Shown one piece after another: positions 16,690-29,200 of a stretch of 64,000 bases of DNA. How positions within the stretch are numbered: position 1 is the stretch's first letter; every line of letters begins with the position of its first letter. The notes beneath the pieces were generated by a model. The model was not told where the DNA came from and did no database searches. It worked only from the letters and a program-made list of their open reading frames with translations. Location: assembly GCA_000697665.1 (NCBI GenBank), contig KL197727.1, positions 682,001 through 746,000 of the forward strand, read 5' to 3'. Both the position numbers and the translations under genes were made by a program. The DNA is from Jaapia argillacea MUCL 33604. Lineage: Eukaryota; Basidiomycota; Agaricomycetes; Jaapiales; Jaapiaceae.

Positions 16690-19582
16690 GATTGAAGCTG
16701 GGGGTAGTACTACAGTACAGGGGTTTATATACCTATGCCAAGGCTTGCTGACTAAGCATTGGCTGAGTAAGCTAGTGCTGACTAATTATTCTAGAAGGTT
16801 CTAGTAACCTCCAGCAGATTCTCTTCTATCATCATGTGACTAGTCATGTGATATGACCATTTAAGGAAACAGAAATGCTGACTCCTGACACTGGTACTCT
16901 GAGTTTCTGGTTCCCAAGGGCCCAAGTATTGAAATCGATTGGGCCCACAGTCAGATAGACTGTCGGTGGAGACTCTAAAGGGCCTCACGTTTGTTGCAAC
17001 TGAAGTGAGGAAGACCAGAGCGCAATGAGGATTGGGTTCATAGTTGAGCTTGTTCTCAATTGTTGTCAACCACTGAGCACGGCTGTTGCTTTGCAGAGTG
17101 ACCAGATTGAGATCATGGGGAGGTGAAGGAGAAGCATCAGCAAAAGTGTTGCGATAACAGACACTTGTCACTTCTTCGAGACTCCAAGCAGTGATTGGAA
17201 ACACATGGGGACACTGAAATTGAGTTCTCAATGTTCTGTGTACAGAGGGTTGTATTTGAGTTGGAACCAACTGCTCAAGAGGCCAGGGTGTAACATTCCA
17301 GATGGACTGAGAGTCAAAACTGCTAGCCAAGCAAGAGAAGGGTTTCCAAACTGGTGTAGTAGTCGCATTGGCAGCAATATCCCAACCAACAAAAAGGCGA
17401 GATTGATCTCCCAGGCTCTGAGCTACATAAATACTCAAGAGCAGACAACCTTTGCTATCTGAAGAACAAGAAGCAGAACTGAGTGGGGTATTAGTGGCCA
17501 ACAAAGCCATCATCGTCGATGATGAAGCCTTGCCATCAGTGAAAAATTGGGAGACAGGATAGGAGGGTAATGCCATGATGGAGGGGGTAGTTCGTAACTG
17601 AGGACTTGAACTTGGAAGGGTTGTGTGGATGGGAGGCACAGTGAAGAGTCAGTGGTGTGACCGTATCAATCTGGTGCACAGAGGCTCTTGGGTAGATAGC
17701 CCAGTTCGAGTATTGCTTGGTGCAGCCCAAGGAGAGTCTTGACAACTGTACCAGTACTTCACTGAGGCAGGATTGCCTCGGTTGGGCACAATATTCATGG
17801 GTGTACCAATTCCTATGTCCTCCCACACAACTTCTCCACTCTTCATAGCTAATTTTGACCATTGTCCGTCTCCCAAGTCTTGCTGGGTACCTGATAGAAC
17901 TTGAGGAGTTGCCCAGACAAGATGACCATGCAATTCTCAGTAGTCAGTAGGTTTGCAAGTAATCGATAGTGATTTCCTGGAGCCCAACTGGAAATTTGAG
18001 AGGCAAAAAAACTCTGCACCGGAGACGGAGACTGTGGTGGTGGAGGTTCGCTGTCTGTATCAGAAACTGCCATACTTGAAAATCCACTACTCCTTGTTTT
18101 CCTGAGCTGCATCTGCGAGGATGAATAGATGCTGGCAGACGAGTGAGGACAAAAAGTGGCTGGAGGTAGCTCTAGGGTCTCAAACTTGGACTCAGAGATA
18201 GAGATGTCAACATTCACAATTGAAAGCCCTGTGGCAACAAGGAACAAGAAACAGAGCTGCGACCATGCAAGGTGAAGTCCTCGAACATCAAAGTGGCGAC
18301 TGTAGTAGAGCTTTACGCAAACCTCCAACTCAAGGATGGACATTGACTCCCCTGTGTGTGAATGGTCTCTATTCCTGACCATGGTGGCATGAGCTAGTAG
18401 TATCCCACTTGATTCCCCCCAGAGGATTGGGATCCTAGCAGGTAACCAGCAGCCACTACACACACAAAGTGTGTCTTCAGGCTGCGCTCTCACAACCCAC
18501 AGAAGAGAATGGCTGCAAGGCAGGTGTACCTCTGTACACATCCTGCACCCGTTAGGGAGTATTGAACTCTAGCTAGCTTATTTGGATCTTTCAACACTGT
18601 AAGGGAGTTGAGAGCTTGCAGAGCTGGAGTTGAAGAACCTCCTCTTGCAAGTGAAGCCTCTATAACTTCTACTCCTATTCACCTTGAGAAGGAAACCCAT
18701 GTATGAGACTCAAATGTGAACAATCTTGCCATATGAACCACCAGGTGCTTGTTCACATGGCCTGCCATATCTCTCCCAGCCCCCCGAGCCTTTGACAATC
18801 CTCGGATCATTTGCTGATTCTCCTCCATTTGATCTGTGTCAAAATCCAAGGACTGAGGTGCCATAGTTGGCAATCCAGCATGCAGGAGAGGTTGGCAGGG
18901 GCGAGTGATTGAGACGATTACATGGTTCACGATAGAGGATGGCAGAGCACCTGGAGTATTGGGTCCGAAGCCAACCATAGCTAGTAGGCAGTTGTCACTG
19001 GACACTATACTTGGAGAAGGAGTGTAGTTCAATTGTTGCCAAGCCTGAGGACAAAAGGCAGAGCAAGTGGGTGAGCAATTGCGAATGTGAGGTCCCCCGA
19101 TCAAAAGAGATACAGTGACCCAATGTGAGCTCATGGGAGGATCGTAGAGCGATAGGCAGTTAAGCACAAGACCAGCAGTATTCTGAGCGGGCAAAGAGGT
19201 CGATAACAATGGCATTGAACATAACTGTTTGCAAGTGTTCAAGTAGAATGGAGAAACATCATTGCACTGCATGCAAAGCTTTGACTCTAAGTCGATGTAA
19301 GTTTGGAGGATCCATACAGGGGTCCCAGTAGGTAACCAGCAATTGTCACACATGCAAGGCATGTCTTCAGGGCTGTGCTGTCGCAACCCATGGAAGAGGA
19401 CAATTGTAAGGCATGCACACCTTTGTATATGTCCTACATTGGATAGGGTGGCCAGAACTCGCTTATTTGGGTCCTTCACTACTTCGATGACCTGAAGAAG
19501 ATTAAATGGAGTGGAATTGTCAACCAGGATAGGCACTGTTATCCACCTTTGCCCTGAACTCGTGGGTAGCATTCTACACAAG

Positions 19583-20069
19583 TGCTATTACGACTTTGTG
19601 TATCTGTTTCATTTTTCGTTATCTTATCTTATCTCGGACATCTTATCTCGTCTCACCACGCCTTCTCTTGGGCTCATTCTATTTATACCCCGCTGTTCTA
19701 TTATTAACTTGACTACTCCATCTATACCCCATTCGGCAGGTTACCGACTCCCTGGACGTTCCACCCTATTCTCTATCTTTCTATCATGTTCTCTTGTATT
19801 CCTTGGATGCTATTCTTAGCGCCTTCTATATTGTTCTACTATGTTCTCCCCTTCTAGCCCTAGTATATAAGGTGCTCTCGCCCTCCTGTATTCCTTAAGC
19901 TTGTCCACTTGAACAATACAGCATCTTAGTCTGTACCCTTCAACTGGTTCGCTCTTGTTCGCCATCCTCTACAGCCTCAACTCATCGTAGCCTGAGTACT
20001 CAGTAAGCAAAGTATCCAAAAGACTTACAAGCCTTACTCGCTATCTTCGCTAACGCTAAGATGCTCGTA
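19583..20069 (+). mobile_element. Solo LTR, family C copy 2 (C2)
   Basis: The 487-bp copy resembles C1 along its length, including the TATATAAGG-type TATA box near 19864 and the pyrimidine-rich start. It is flanked by a perfect 5-bp duplication ACAAG (19578-19582 and 20070-20074). With these borders it would begin TG and end TA rather than CA, so the exact right border may be off by a few bases. Confidence 0.75.
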
Positions 20070-21240
20070 ACAAGTGTGGAGATTGTGCAAGAGTGGATTG
20101 GTTGTCTGACTCGTCTCCTGCCTTGTATGAAATTGCTCCCTTCAATATCTCTGGTGTTGAATTCCTAGGCTCCATGTTTGGAGGGCAAGGTCTCAAGATT
20201 GATTGTTCACTGAAATTGAATGGGGATCTTCCTCGTGTGTGGCCTGTCTGTTGCCCAGAGAGAGAGGCAGAATAGAGAGGTGAGGGAATGAGCCACTGTC
20301 TGGGAATACTACATTCATTGGAGATGAGTGTTATCAGTTTGTGACTTCAATGCACTGTAAAGCATCCTATGGTTTGCGACTCGCGAGGAGCCTTTTGGCC
20401 ACCTTCAGTACTTCTGAGCTCTCCCCAGGTTTGAGTAGCAACATGAAGACGGCGGGGTTGAGATCTCATTGTGCGAGGTCCAGAGGGTTGTCTGCATGCA
20501 GGCACCAATAAGTGAGAGTAGGGTTCACCACATTCAAGGCTCTGAACCACACAAGTACTCGAGAGCAGACATCCTTCACTATCTGGAGAATGCAAAGCAG
20601 AACCAAGGGAGTCACTCATAGCCAACAAAGCCATCGCTGTTGATAACAGAGCCTCACCATCACCAGGAAATTAAGAGACCAAATGAGATTGTGATGTTGT
20701 CATTGAAGGGATAGTTTGTAACCGAGGGTATGAACTCAGATGAATTGCATGGACGGCAGGCACAGGGAAGAGTCGGCTAAGTGGCCGCATCCTTCTGGAG
20801 CATGGACGCTCTCGAGCGTGTAACCCAGTTTGAGTATTACTAGGCGAAACCTATGGGGAGCCTCAATGACCATACCAGTCCTTCGCTAGAGCAGGACTGA
20901 CCTGGTTGAGTGTGATATTCATGGGTGTATCTATTGTCAAGACCTTGTCCTGATGCAGCTGAGTAATGTCCATCCTGGAGGGTAGTTCACTTGCAAATGA
21001 AGGTTCCGGAGTTGAGGTTGGTAGAGCGATTCCTGAATCTGAGAGAGCTGGAGACCTGGGGTGTTGGACAAGAGAAGTGGTTGTATGCTCCAAGACTCTT
21101 CTACCAGTCAACACCGAAGGACAGCCGTAGGCAAGCATAGATGTGACATTACAAGAATCCAAGCTACCAGTTGGGCAGACTTGTCCTCAGAGAGGAGGCT
21201 CTGAACACAGGAATTCTTGAGTAGTCGACGACGAGAGAGT

Positions 21241-21603
21241 TGTTAGGGCAACACTATCCAAACAACAAGGCCACCAGTCTTAAAGGATGTGGAATACTGG
21301 TGATGGTGAAAGGTAAGATTAAGAATATGCTGATGAGGATGAGTATATAGGCTGAGGACCAATGACTTAGGCAGACATCCACATAATAGTGGTAATTCTA
21401 AGAGATTGAAGCTGGGGTAGAACTACAGTACAGGGGTTTATATACCTATGCCAAGGCTTGCTGACTAAGCATTGGCTGAGTAAGCTAGTGCTGACTAATT
21501 ATTCTAGAAGGTTCTAGTAACCTCCAGCAGATTCTCTTCTATCATCATGTGACTGGTCATGTGATATGACCATTTAAGGAAACAGAAATGCTGACTCCTG
21601 ACA
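21241..21603 (+). mobile_element. Solo LTR, family D copy 2 (D2)
   Basis: This 363-bp copy is almost identical to D1, with target duplication AGAGT at 21236-21240 and 21604-21608. It is inserted in the A2 internal region. High identity to D1 suggests that family D was active recently. Confidence 0.92.
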
Positions 21604-21989
21604 AGAGTGTCGTTACTCAAGCTGATGTTTGCTGCATCCGGGGGCCAGTTTTTTGTCATTGATTTGTGGTAGGTAAGCAGAGTACAAGGATCCAACAAAT
21701 CAGCCACTGCAGATGAAGAGAGATTGCTGTGAGGCGTTGCCACAATGCAGGCTGAGATGTCCACATCTGCAAAGACAAGATCTGCAGCAGCTTGAAGGAC
21801 AGTGGATAGCAGAGACCAAGCCACATTGAATTCATCCCAGACGACTCAAGCATTGCAGCCACGTATATCAATGTTGTAGAGCCTATCGCAGCAGTTGCAG
21901 AGGTTCATGCAGATCCCAAGATAGGTTTCAAACTTCAAATATTTCTGATAATCTCAATCAGTCAATCGGTTATCCTCTGTAAGGTGTTT

Positions 21990-23245
21990 GCGGGTAGATA
22001 ATCTGGCTATCAGAAGGCCAAAACCACAACACACCACAAGATAGCCAGCTCCGGATTTGTCGTTAAATCAGGTTAATGTTTTGGAAGCTCAAGTTCTCAG
22101 AATCTTTAGACTTCCTTTTTCTGTTGTCTCGGTCCTGGGTTCTTATTCTCGGTGACTTTGTCTTGTTGCTCGTAGCAACAAGTTCTTCTCGATTGGTAGG
22201 CTTGTGGGTGATCCTCTGAGGATCTACTGAAATTCTTACTTGCACCTAGAGGGTCTAGGAAAAAGGTTGGAAAAAGCTAATATATTTCAATCTACCAGTC
22301 CTTATATAGTCTAGTGTGAGGCTGTGTACCAAACAAAGTGTAAATAGTCCGAAAATTGAATATTCTAGTCTGTCCAATCAGAAAAATCCAAGGAAAAGGA
22401 ATAAAACAAGGGGGCTGTGTTGTGGCTGTGTGTCCCACGTGGTCTTGCACTGCCTTTGTCACAGCCTTGCATAGCCATCTTAGGCTAGTCCAGAACTTCT
22501 TCAGCCACTGACTGAGTCATTCCTGCTTACTCCCGGTTCTAGCCCTAGTCTGACCAGATGTCATGACATCATGGAGTTCTAGAGTGCCCAGATGCTAGAT
22601 TGCTATGATCTCATGGTCCTGGGACATCTCTTTCTTTGCTCTACCCTTTCTTTGCTCTACCTCTCTTTGCTCTCCTATCTTTTGTTGTATGCTCGTCCTA
22701 AAATTCTTGAAAAATATAAATAAATATAGTCCATTACTAGAAATGCTTTCTTTCTAATTTAAGGGTTCTGTGAGAGGGGAGAATTGACTCTACAGACGTC
22801 TTAATGTCCTGTACTGAATTTCCTGTGGAAAGAAGGTTGTCTTGACTTGATGTGATTATAGTCTAAGAAAATTGGAAGCGGTAGTATCCTTTGTACTGTA
22901 TTTCTGGAGTATCTGAGACTGGTCAAACATGTCTTGAAGTGAAATTGGGTGCTAGAAAAAAAATAACAGAGGTCTGCACTCTTTTATTTCCCAGGTCTGC
23001 AATGCGCCTGTCCTGTCATTTCCCAAGTCCAAAAGTGATCGATTACAGCCAATGGGGTTTTATTCAGGGTCCAAGAGTGGGTAAGTAAGTACATGCACAT
23101 AGGGGAGAGTCAATCTGGATACAGGTATACAAGGGACGAGCAGATGGGAAGAGTAGTCAACAGATAAATGATGGTGGTACGGATAGTGAAAGAAACATTC
23201 AGTAAGGATAGTGAAAGAAGTGTTCAGACCAGCACAGTCGTCTGA
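21990..23245 (-). mobile_element. Unassigned LTR-like insertion in A2 (about 1.25 kb)
   Basis: The A2 internal tract that is collinear with A1 (12.2-12.4 kb) is interrupted here by about 1.25 kb absent from A1. On the minus strand the insert would begin TGTCAG near 23245 and holds a TATATAAGG-type TATA box near 22315, as a solo LTR would. No clean target duplication could be read, so the borders are approximate. Confidence 0.45.
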
Positions 23246-26200
23246 CAGCGTGTGAGTGCCTCTATCACTCCTCTCGCATACAAGGTTGCATCGTTGTCGA
23301 CATCGACAATCTTATGTGTAGTTACAACCTCGACATGCTGTCGAAGTGCCCAAACAGCCTTATGATAATACTCAAGCAGCATCTCATGAATTGAGAGGGA
23401 GAGGTTTTGGAAGCCCAACCAAGCAGTGTCCAACCACTTGCAAGAAGTGGCTTTTGTGAGTGTCCAAAGTAGAGCTTCTTGAGGATTAAGATCGACTTCA
23501 CAGAAAAATACTGGATTGGCCTCCAGGATGGCTCAGAATGTTCTGAATGTGTTGGCAAACCGTTGGCATAACCTGGGCAAGAGGGCCCAGTACACACAGC
23601 AGTTCTGTGATACCTCCGTAGTCTCCCAAGATAACATGTGTTCCTTCTGTAGTCTTGCACTGATGTCATGTAGGGCAGTAAGGTGACCGCAATTGTGTTT
23701 CCAATTCTTGATTCGCAAACACAAGTTTGGACGAAGGCAACTGCAATGATTGCTCGAGTGCAGACTGTTTGAAGAGCACTGGGTCATCGAGGAAGGGACA
23801 CAGTTTCATGAGGTGGTGTGGAGTGCAGGACAAACAACAGAAGACCCAAGATAATTAATACAGGTTATAGGTGAGGTTTGCAAGTCATGATAGCGACATG
23901 AACAAGAGTGTCAGGTTTCATGGGGTGAGGGAATGCAAGCCAAACAAATGAACAAACAAACACAGTATTTAGTATTCGTGTGAGACAGCAAAGTAGATTG
24001 ACAATTCAAGAGATACTGAGTTGTCGAACCAAGAGCCTTGGGTGGAAGGGAAGGCTGAAGGTTCCTGAGGGGTGCAAGGATGAAGACTGGATTTATTGAC
24101 TGATTTGAGCTCGTCGTTGGCTGGCCAGGTTAAACGATGACTCCTCCCAGTGTCCACCTTTGTGATGGGCAGGGATCGACCTGCTTCGCCACTACAGAAG
24201 GAGTTGGTGCCGTCAGATGGGCTGGCAAGCCTAGAGCCCTGGCACTGAGGTGTGATGACCTCAGTTGCCTTGTAGGTAGCCTGTAGTTGTTACACACGTA
24301 TGAATGTGCTTCTGAGCCTGCAGCTGTCTGCAGTCTCGGAACAAACAACCACAGAGTGCACATGCCTTTGCATATGCCCTAAGTGGGGAGGATTGGGACC
24401 TAGTCACGATCCGATCAAGAGAAGTCTCGCTACTCGACCCTCTCTAGGAGGCCAAGTCTCAAGGATTGCTAGTAAAATAAAAGAGAGCCCACTTCACGCT
24501 GTCGGCACTCTCTCAGAGGAGGCCGATCGTGAATAGGCAGTAATGATGAATGAATTCTGAAAGGATAACTACATGGATACATGAAGAGATTTAAACTCCG
24601 CTTAAATTATTCCCACACTCAATACGGAGTGACACTGGAGAGTAATCCCCAGTAGACACACCTGTCACAGTCCTATCTCATCTTATCGTGCCTTATCTTG
24701 GACTCATTCTATTTATACCCTGTTGTACTATTATTAACTCAACTTCTCTATACCCTATTGGGCAGGTTACTGATCTCTTGCACATTCTGCCTTGTTCTCC
24801 ATGTTTCCATCATGTTCTCTTGTATTCCTTGGACACTATTCTTGGTTCCTTCTCTATTGTTCTCCTAGGTTCCACTGTTTTGACTCTAGTATATAAGGTT
24901 CCCTAAGCTTGTCCACTTGAATAATACAGCTCTTTAGCCATACCCTTCAACTGGTTCACTCTCGTTCGTTATCCTCTACAGCCTCAAGTCATAGCCTGAG
25001 TACTAGTTGCTAAAGTGCTCCTAACACAGTGATGCTCGACAGGCATGCCTCACAAGTTCAGTGTCTCATTGCCAACCCTCTTGTACTACATATCTCTCTA
25101 GTTGTAGCTCGCATTGCAATTTGAGATTTAACTGTCTCACGTCCCCTTCTTGTCATGGCACAAAGGGTGTGCCACAAGGTCCATATCTGGGTTTAGTGAG
25201 CACTCTCCTCTTTCGGACGGCCTTCTCTACAACTCTACAACACCAATCTCTCAAGCCTTCCTCAATGGAACCTGCAATTAAAGATCCTGATAAGATAGTC
25301 GCCTCTCCCCTATCTAATCTAGGACATATACAAAGGTATGCATACCTTACAGTTACCCTCTTCTGTGGGTTGTAAGAGCACAGCCCTGGAGACACACATT
25401 GTGTGCATGGTGACTGCTGGTTACCTACTGTGATCTCTACCTCTTCTGAGAAATTAATGGGAATATCGCGAGCACATGTCACAGAATTCAATGTCAGACA
25501 ATGTTGTCTGAAGGTCAAATTCCTCCTCAAAGATTGGACAAATCTCTGTGACTGTGATGACTCAGATATTCTCCATGATGTTCAAGTTGGTTGATGCTCC
25601 CCATGCATATACAATCAGCTACCGGCCTTGTGTTTGCAATCATCAAACTCTCAGCTTCCAGCTCAAGAGTACACAACTCTACCTTTGAGGCTTCCAAGAC
25701 TTGGACACGACAAGCCACCACCAGCACCAAGATCCTCTCATCGGTGACTACTTGTCGACACATCCACTTGATATCTCCTCATTTTCAGCCAACCAGGTTC
25801 TCTTTCAATTCGCCATTCGCTCAGTGTTCCTCTCATGCATACTCAAGACTGGACCCTCTGCTGGAGATTCTCCACCTCACAGCGATAATTCACTGCCAAC
25901 TATGACTCAGATGATCAACCATCTGAAATCCTATGTTATTTGACCTCCTGTAATTACGGTCTCTCTCAAAGTTGCTGGTTATCTGGAACCCCATTATTGG
26001 CAAGTCCAAGCAGTTCTGGTCCAGAGGATCTCAATGAAAGTAGCCTCTCAGTATGTTCACCCTTGGAGGGAGCTTTCCAGGCCCTATCGGGTACCAGACA
26101 AGATTCAAGAGAACCACGAAGGTCAATAGAAACTATTGGAAGTGGACTGGCCGCATGTAGTGACACAGGACCTGCTGTGTCAACAATTGTCATTCCCGAT

Positions 26201-29200
26201 TGCACCGACTCCAAGTCTGCCACCGCCAAGGACTGGTATGGTTGTCGAGATTGCCCATGGGTTTTACTGAGTGATTCTTGAACCAGGCTATCCACCCAAG
26301 AGCTTCCATGCACCAGATCGATATGGCTGCACAGCCAACTCTCCTCTGTGCCTGCTATCTGTGCAACACTTCCAAATTCATGTCCTCGGTTACGAACTAC
26401 CCCTTCCATTGTGGCATTACCCTCCTATTCCATCTGCCAATTTTTTGGTGATGGTGAGGTTCTGTTATCGACGATGATGGCTTCATCGGCCACTGATACC
26501 CTGCTTGGTTCTGCTTCTCATTCTTCAGATAGCAAAGGTCATCTACTCTTGAGTATTTCCATGTCTCAGAGCTTAAAATGTGGTGCCAGGCAATCTCACC
26601 TCTCCATTGATTTGAGTGGTTCTGGCACTGCAGCCACTACCTTGGCTGGGAAACCTTCCTCTTGCTTGTCAGCTTTGACTCACAGATGACCCTCTGGACC
26701 TCACACAATGAGATCTCAATCCTGCCTTGTTCATGTAGCCACTCAAACATGTGGAGAGTCCACGAGTTCTGAATGCAGGCAAAAGTGGACCCCTCCTTAT
26801 GAGTCATGAACCATCAGAGGCTACAGGATGGTCAGAAACCCAGAGGGCTACAGAGGAGTACGAAATACACCAGAAACAGGGCATCCCTCATGCTGTAACA
26901 AATGCTCCAGTCATGGATGATTGGTGCAGCCAGCAAAGCTCTCCTTGGATCAGACAACACAAATCACAAGTGATATCATCCCATCCAAAGTTCGAACATG
27001 TTGTGGCAAGCGCTAGCCTTGTTTCTTGTTCATTCCTATGGACAATGAGAGTACAACCTTACTGTTGTCTACCTGATTCCTTTGGCCCCACCAATGAGTC
27101 CTCATCTAAACTCAGGTCCCTTTCACTTTCTGGGCATCACTCAGTGGCGATACAATGATTTCGCTGCAACATTCACTAATGCTTCCTTGCCGTTCTACTT
27201 CCACACTTTGGTGCTGATATAAGCTCCTTCACACCAAAGGGCCCTATGGATGCTTGCTTGTGTGCTCATTCCACATCAAGAATGGTTGTCAATGGCTGTG
27301 CCAAGGCTCTGTCCCTGGCTCTTCAGAGACACATCTACCCTAGGCTTCCTTCCTCTCAGACTCTACCACCAGCAATTAAACAATGTAAACAATGTGATCA
27401 CCCTCAAGTGTCGACCAGCATTTTGCCTTTGCATGTCACTTCTCATGCACAAACACCTACCAAATTATGCCCCACCAGCTACAACACCACTTCCTCTCAA
27501 GTATTATCCAGCAATATATTCAACTGTCCAACTGTGGCCACTTCTCGGAAAACTGTCTTCACGGCTCAGCTACAGCCACCTCCAGCAATTATTATTTGGG
27601 TAGGAGTGTTGAAGGATCCAAACAAGCAACTAAGGGTCCCTTCCTCAATTCTCTTTGATGTAGGACATACATATAGGTGTGTGTGCCTTCTGGCTGTTCT
27701 CTCCTTTGAGTTGCGGAAGCTCTGCATGTGTAACGGCTGGTGGCTACCTACTAGGACTTCTCTGTGGATCCTCCAAGTTTGCATGGATTTTAAGTCAAAG
27801 CTCCCTACACCATGGTTATTGATCTCTTCACCTGCTCAAAATACCGCTGGTGTGGCACTGAAATGCTTCTCCCTGCAAGTCTGCCATTTTCCCGCAAGTT
27901 TACAAGTTCCTGTATCTCCTTTGATCCAGGGACTGCATGCCCATGATGGCTTGTTATCCACTTGCCCCTTGCTGAGAATTGAATTTTGCATTATCTCTGA
28001 GCATGGTACTTATCACAATGTCTCCTCCCACCACAAAGGTGTATCGTGTGCTTGATATGTGCATAGTGCCCAGCGACAGGTGTCTGCTGACTATAGTTGG
28101 CTTTGGACCCAGCACTCCTTGCCCTCTGTCACCCTCTATCGTGAACTATACAGTTGTTTTGATCACTCCAAATCTCCACCGACCTCTCCTGTGCCCAGGA
28201 ATCCCAGTCTGGGTGTACTGGTATCAGTCCTTGGGTCCCAGTGATGCAAATAAACACAAGGATTGGTGGAATATCTGAGGATTGTTGGAACCTTGGGGGG
28301 CTGAGAGAGACACAGGCCGCTCGAACAAACACCCAGAGGATAGTTGTAGCCCTTGGGATCTAGTCATGCTTCAATTGTGTAGTTCATCATCTCTTGTTCC
28401 CACTTTCACCACACCATCAAGTTGATCCTCTGCATTACAATCCTCAAGGCAAAAAGAGGATTGTGAGGTGCATTGGATCTGGGACACAAACTAATTCAGA
28501 AGATCTACTCCTTTGGTCACATCACCATCATGCTGGCTCACTAGATCTCTCAGTGAGGGTAAGACCAGTATTTTGGTTTCCTATATCCATTCTCGCACAC
28601 TCACACCTACCAGGAGTTCTGGCTCTACAACTACTTGTCAACTTCCCATTCCACCACGAGTCCAAGCCCTTGGACCTCATCCAGAACTATGAATGCTGGT
28701 ACCCCAGCTTCCATGGCCATATATTGGGTACTTAACAACTTAACCTCATTTGAGTACATATTCTAAACAAGACTCCTTGGCTCTCTTCCTCTCAACTATG
28801 AACTATCATTATATTCAACATACCACTACAAATGCTCACTATCATGCCTATGGCCTATGTTTTTCAATCCTTATCTCCCTTTTTAATTCACTCTCAACTT
28901 TTCTACTGGACTATATTGCAGAGAGGTGTTACAGAGACATGAGTAATTTCCAACCAGGGGAATGGGGGGCTGATACAGAGTGGATACTTGAGAGTGGGGG
29001 GCTATGTGACAGGTGTTTACTGGGGACTGTTACTCTCCAGTATCACACTGTATTGAGTGTGGGAATAGGTTGAGCAGAGTTTGAATTGCTTCATGTATTC
29101 ATGTAGTTACTCTTTCAGAATTCATTCATCATTACAGTCCATTCACCTTCAGCCTCCTAAGAGAGCATGCCAATAGTGTGAAGTGGGCTATCTTCATTTA

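Larger units (their letters stand above)
13719..24669 (-). mobile_element. LTR retrotransposon element A2 (-), family A fossil
   Basis: The element lies on the minus strand. Its 5' LTR is 24161-24669 (509 bp); its 3' LTR is 13719-14763, about 507 bp after discounting the nested solo LTR B2. The target duplication is GTCCT at 13714-13718 and 24670-24674. A purine tract (on the minus strand) borders the 3' LTR just right of 14763. The internal region carries coding-like tracts collinear with those of A1, for example around 12.0-12.5 kb (+) in A1 and 21.9-23.7 kb (-) in A2. It hosts solo LTRs D1, C2, D2 and an unassigned insertion, plus an assembly gap. No polymerase or integrase domain is recognisable and the element is broken in many places. 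Confidence 0.87.
13660..25026 (+). mobile_element. Solo LTR, family C copy 1 (C1), split by element A2
   Basis: The left part, 13660-13718, starts TGTTACAAC; the right part, 24675-25026, ends CCTAACA. The target duplication CAGTG lies at 13655-13659 and 25027-25031. It is inserted in the internal region of A1 and is itself split by A2. A TATATAAGG-type TATA box near 24892 marks the likely LTR promoter. Related to C2 at 19583-20069. Confidence 0.85.

Noticed and set aside
15056-19581. Long minus-strand frames (up to 347 codons) as host genes
   Set aside because: They lie in the A2 internal region and repeat modules found in A1.
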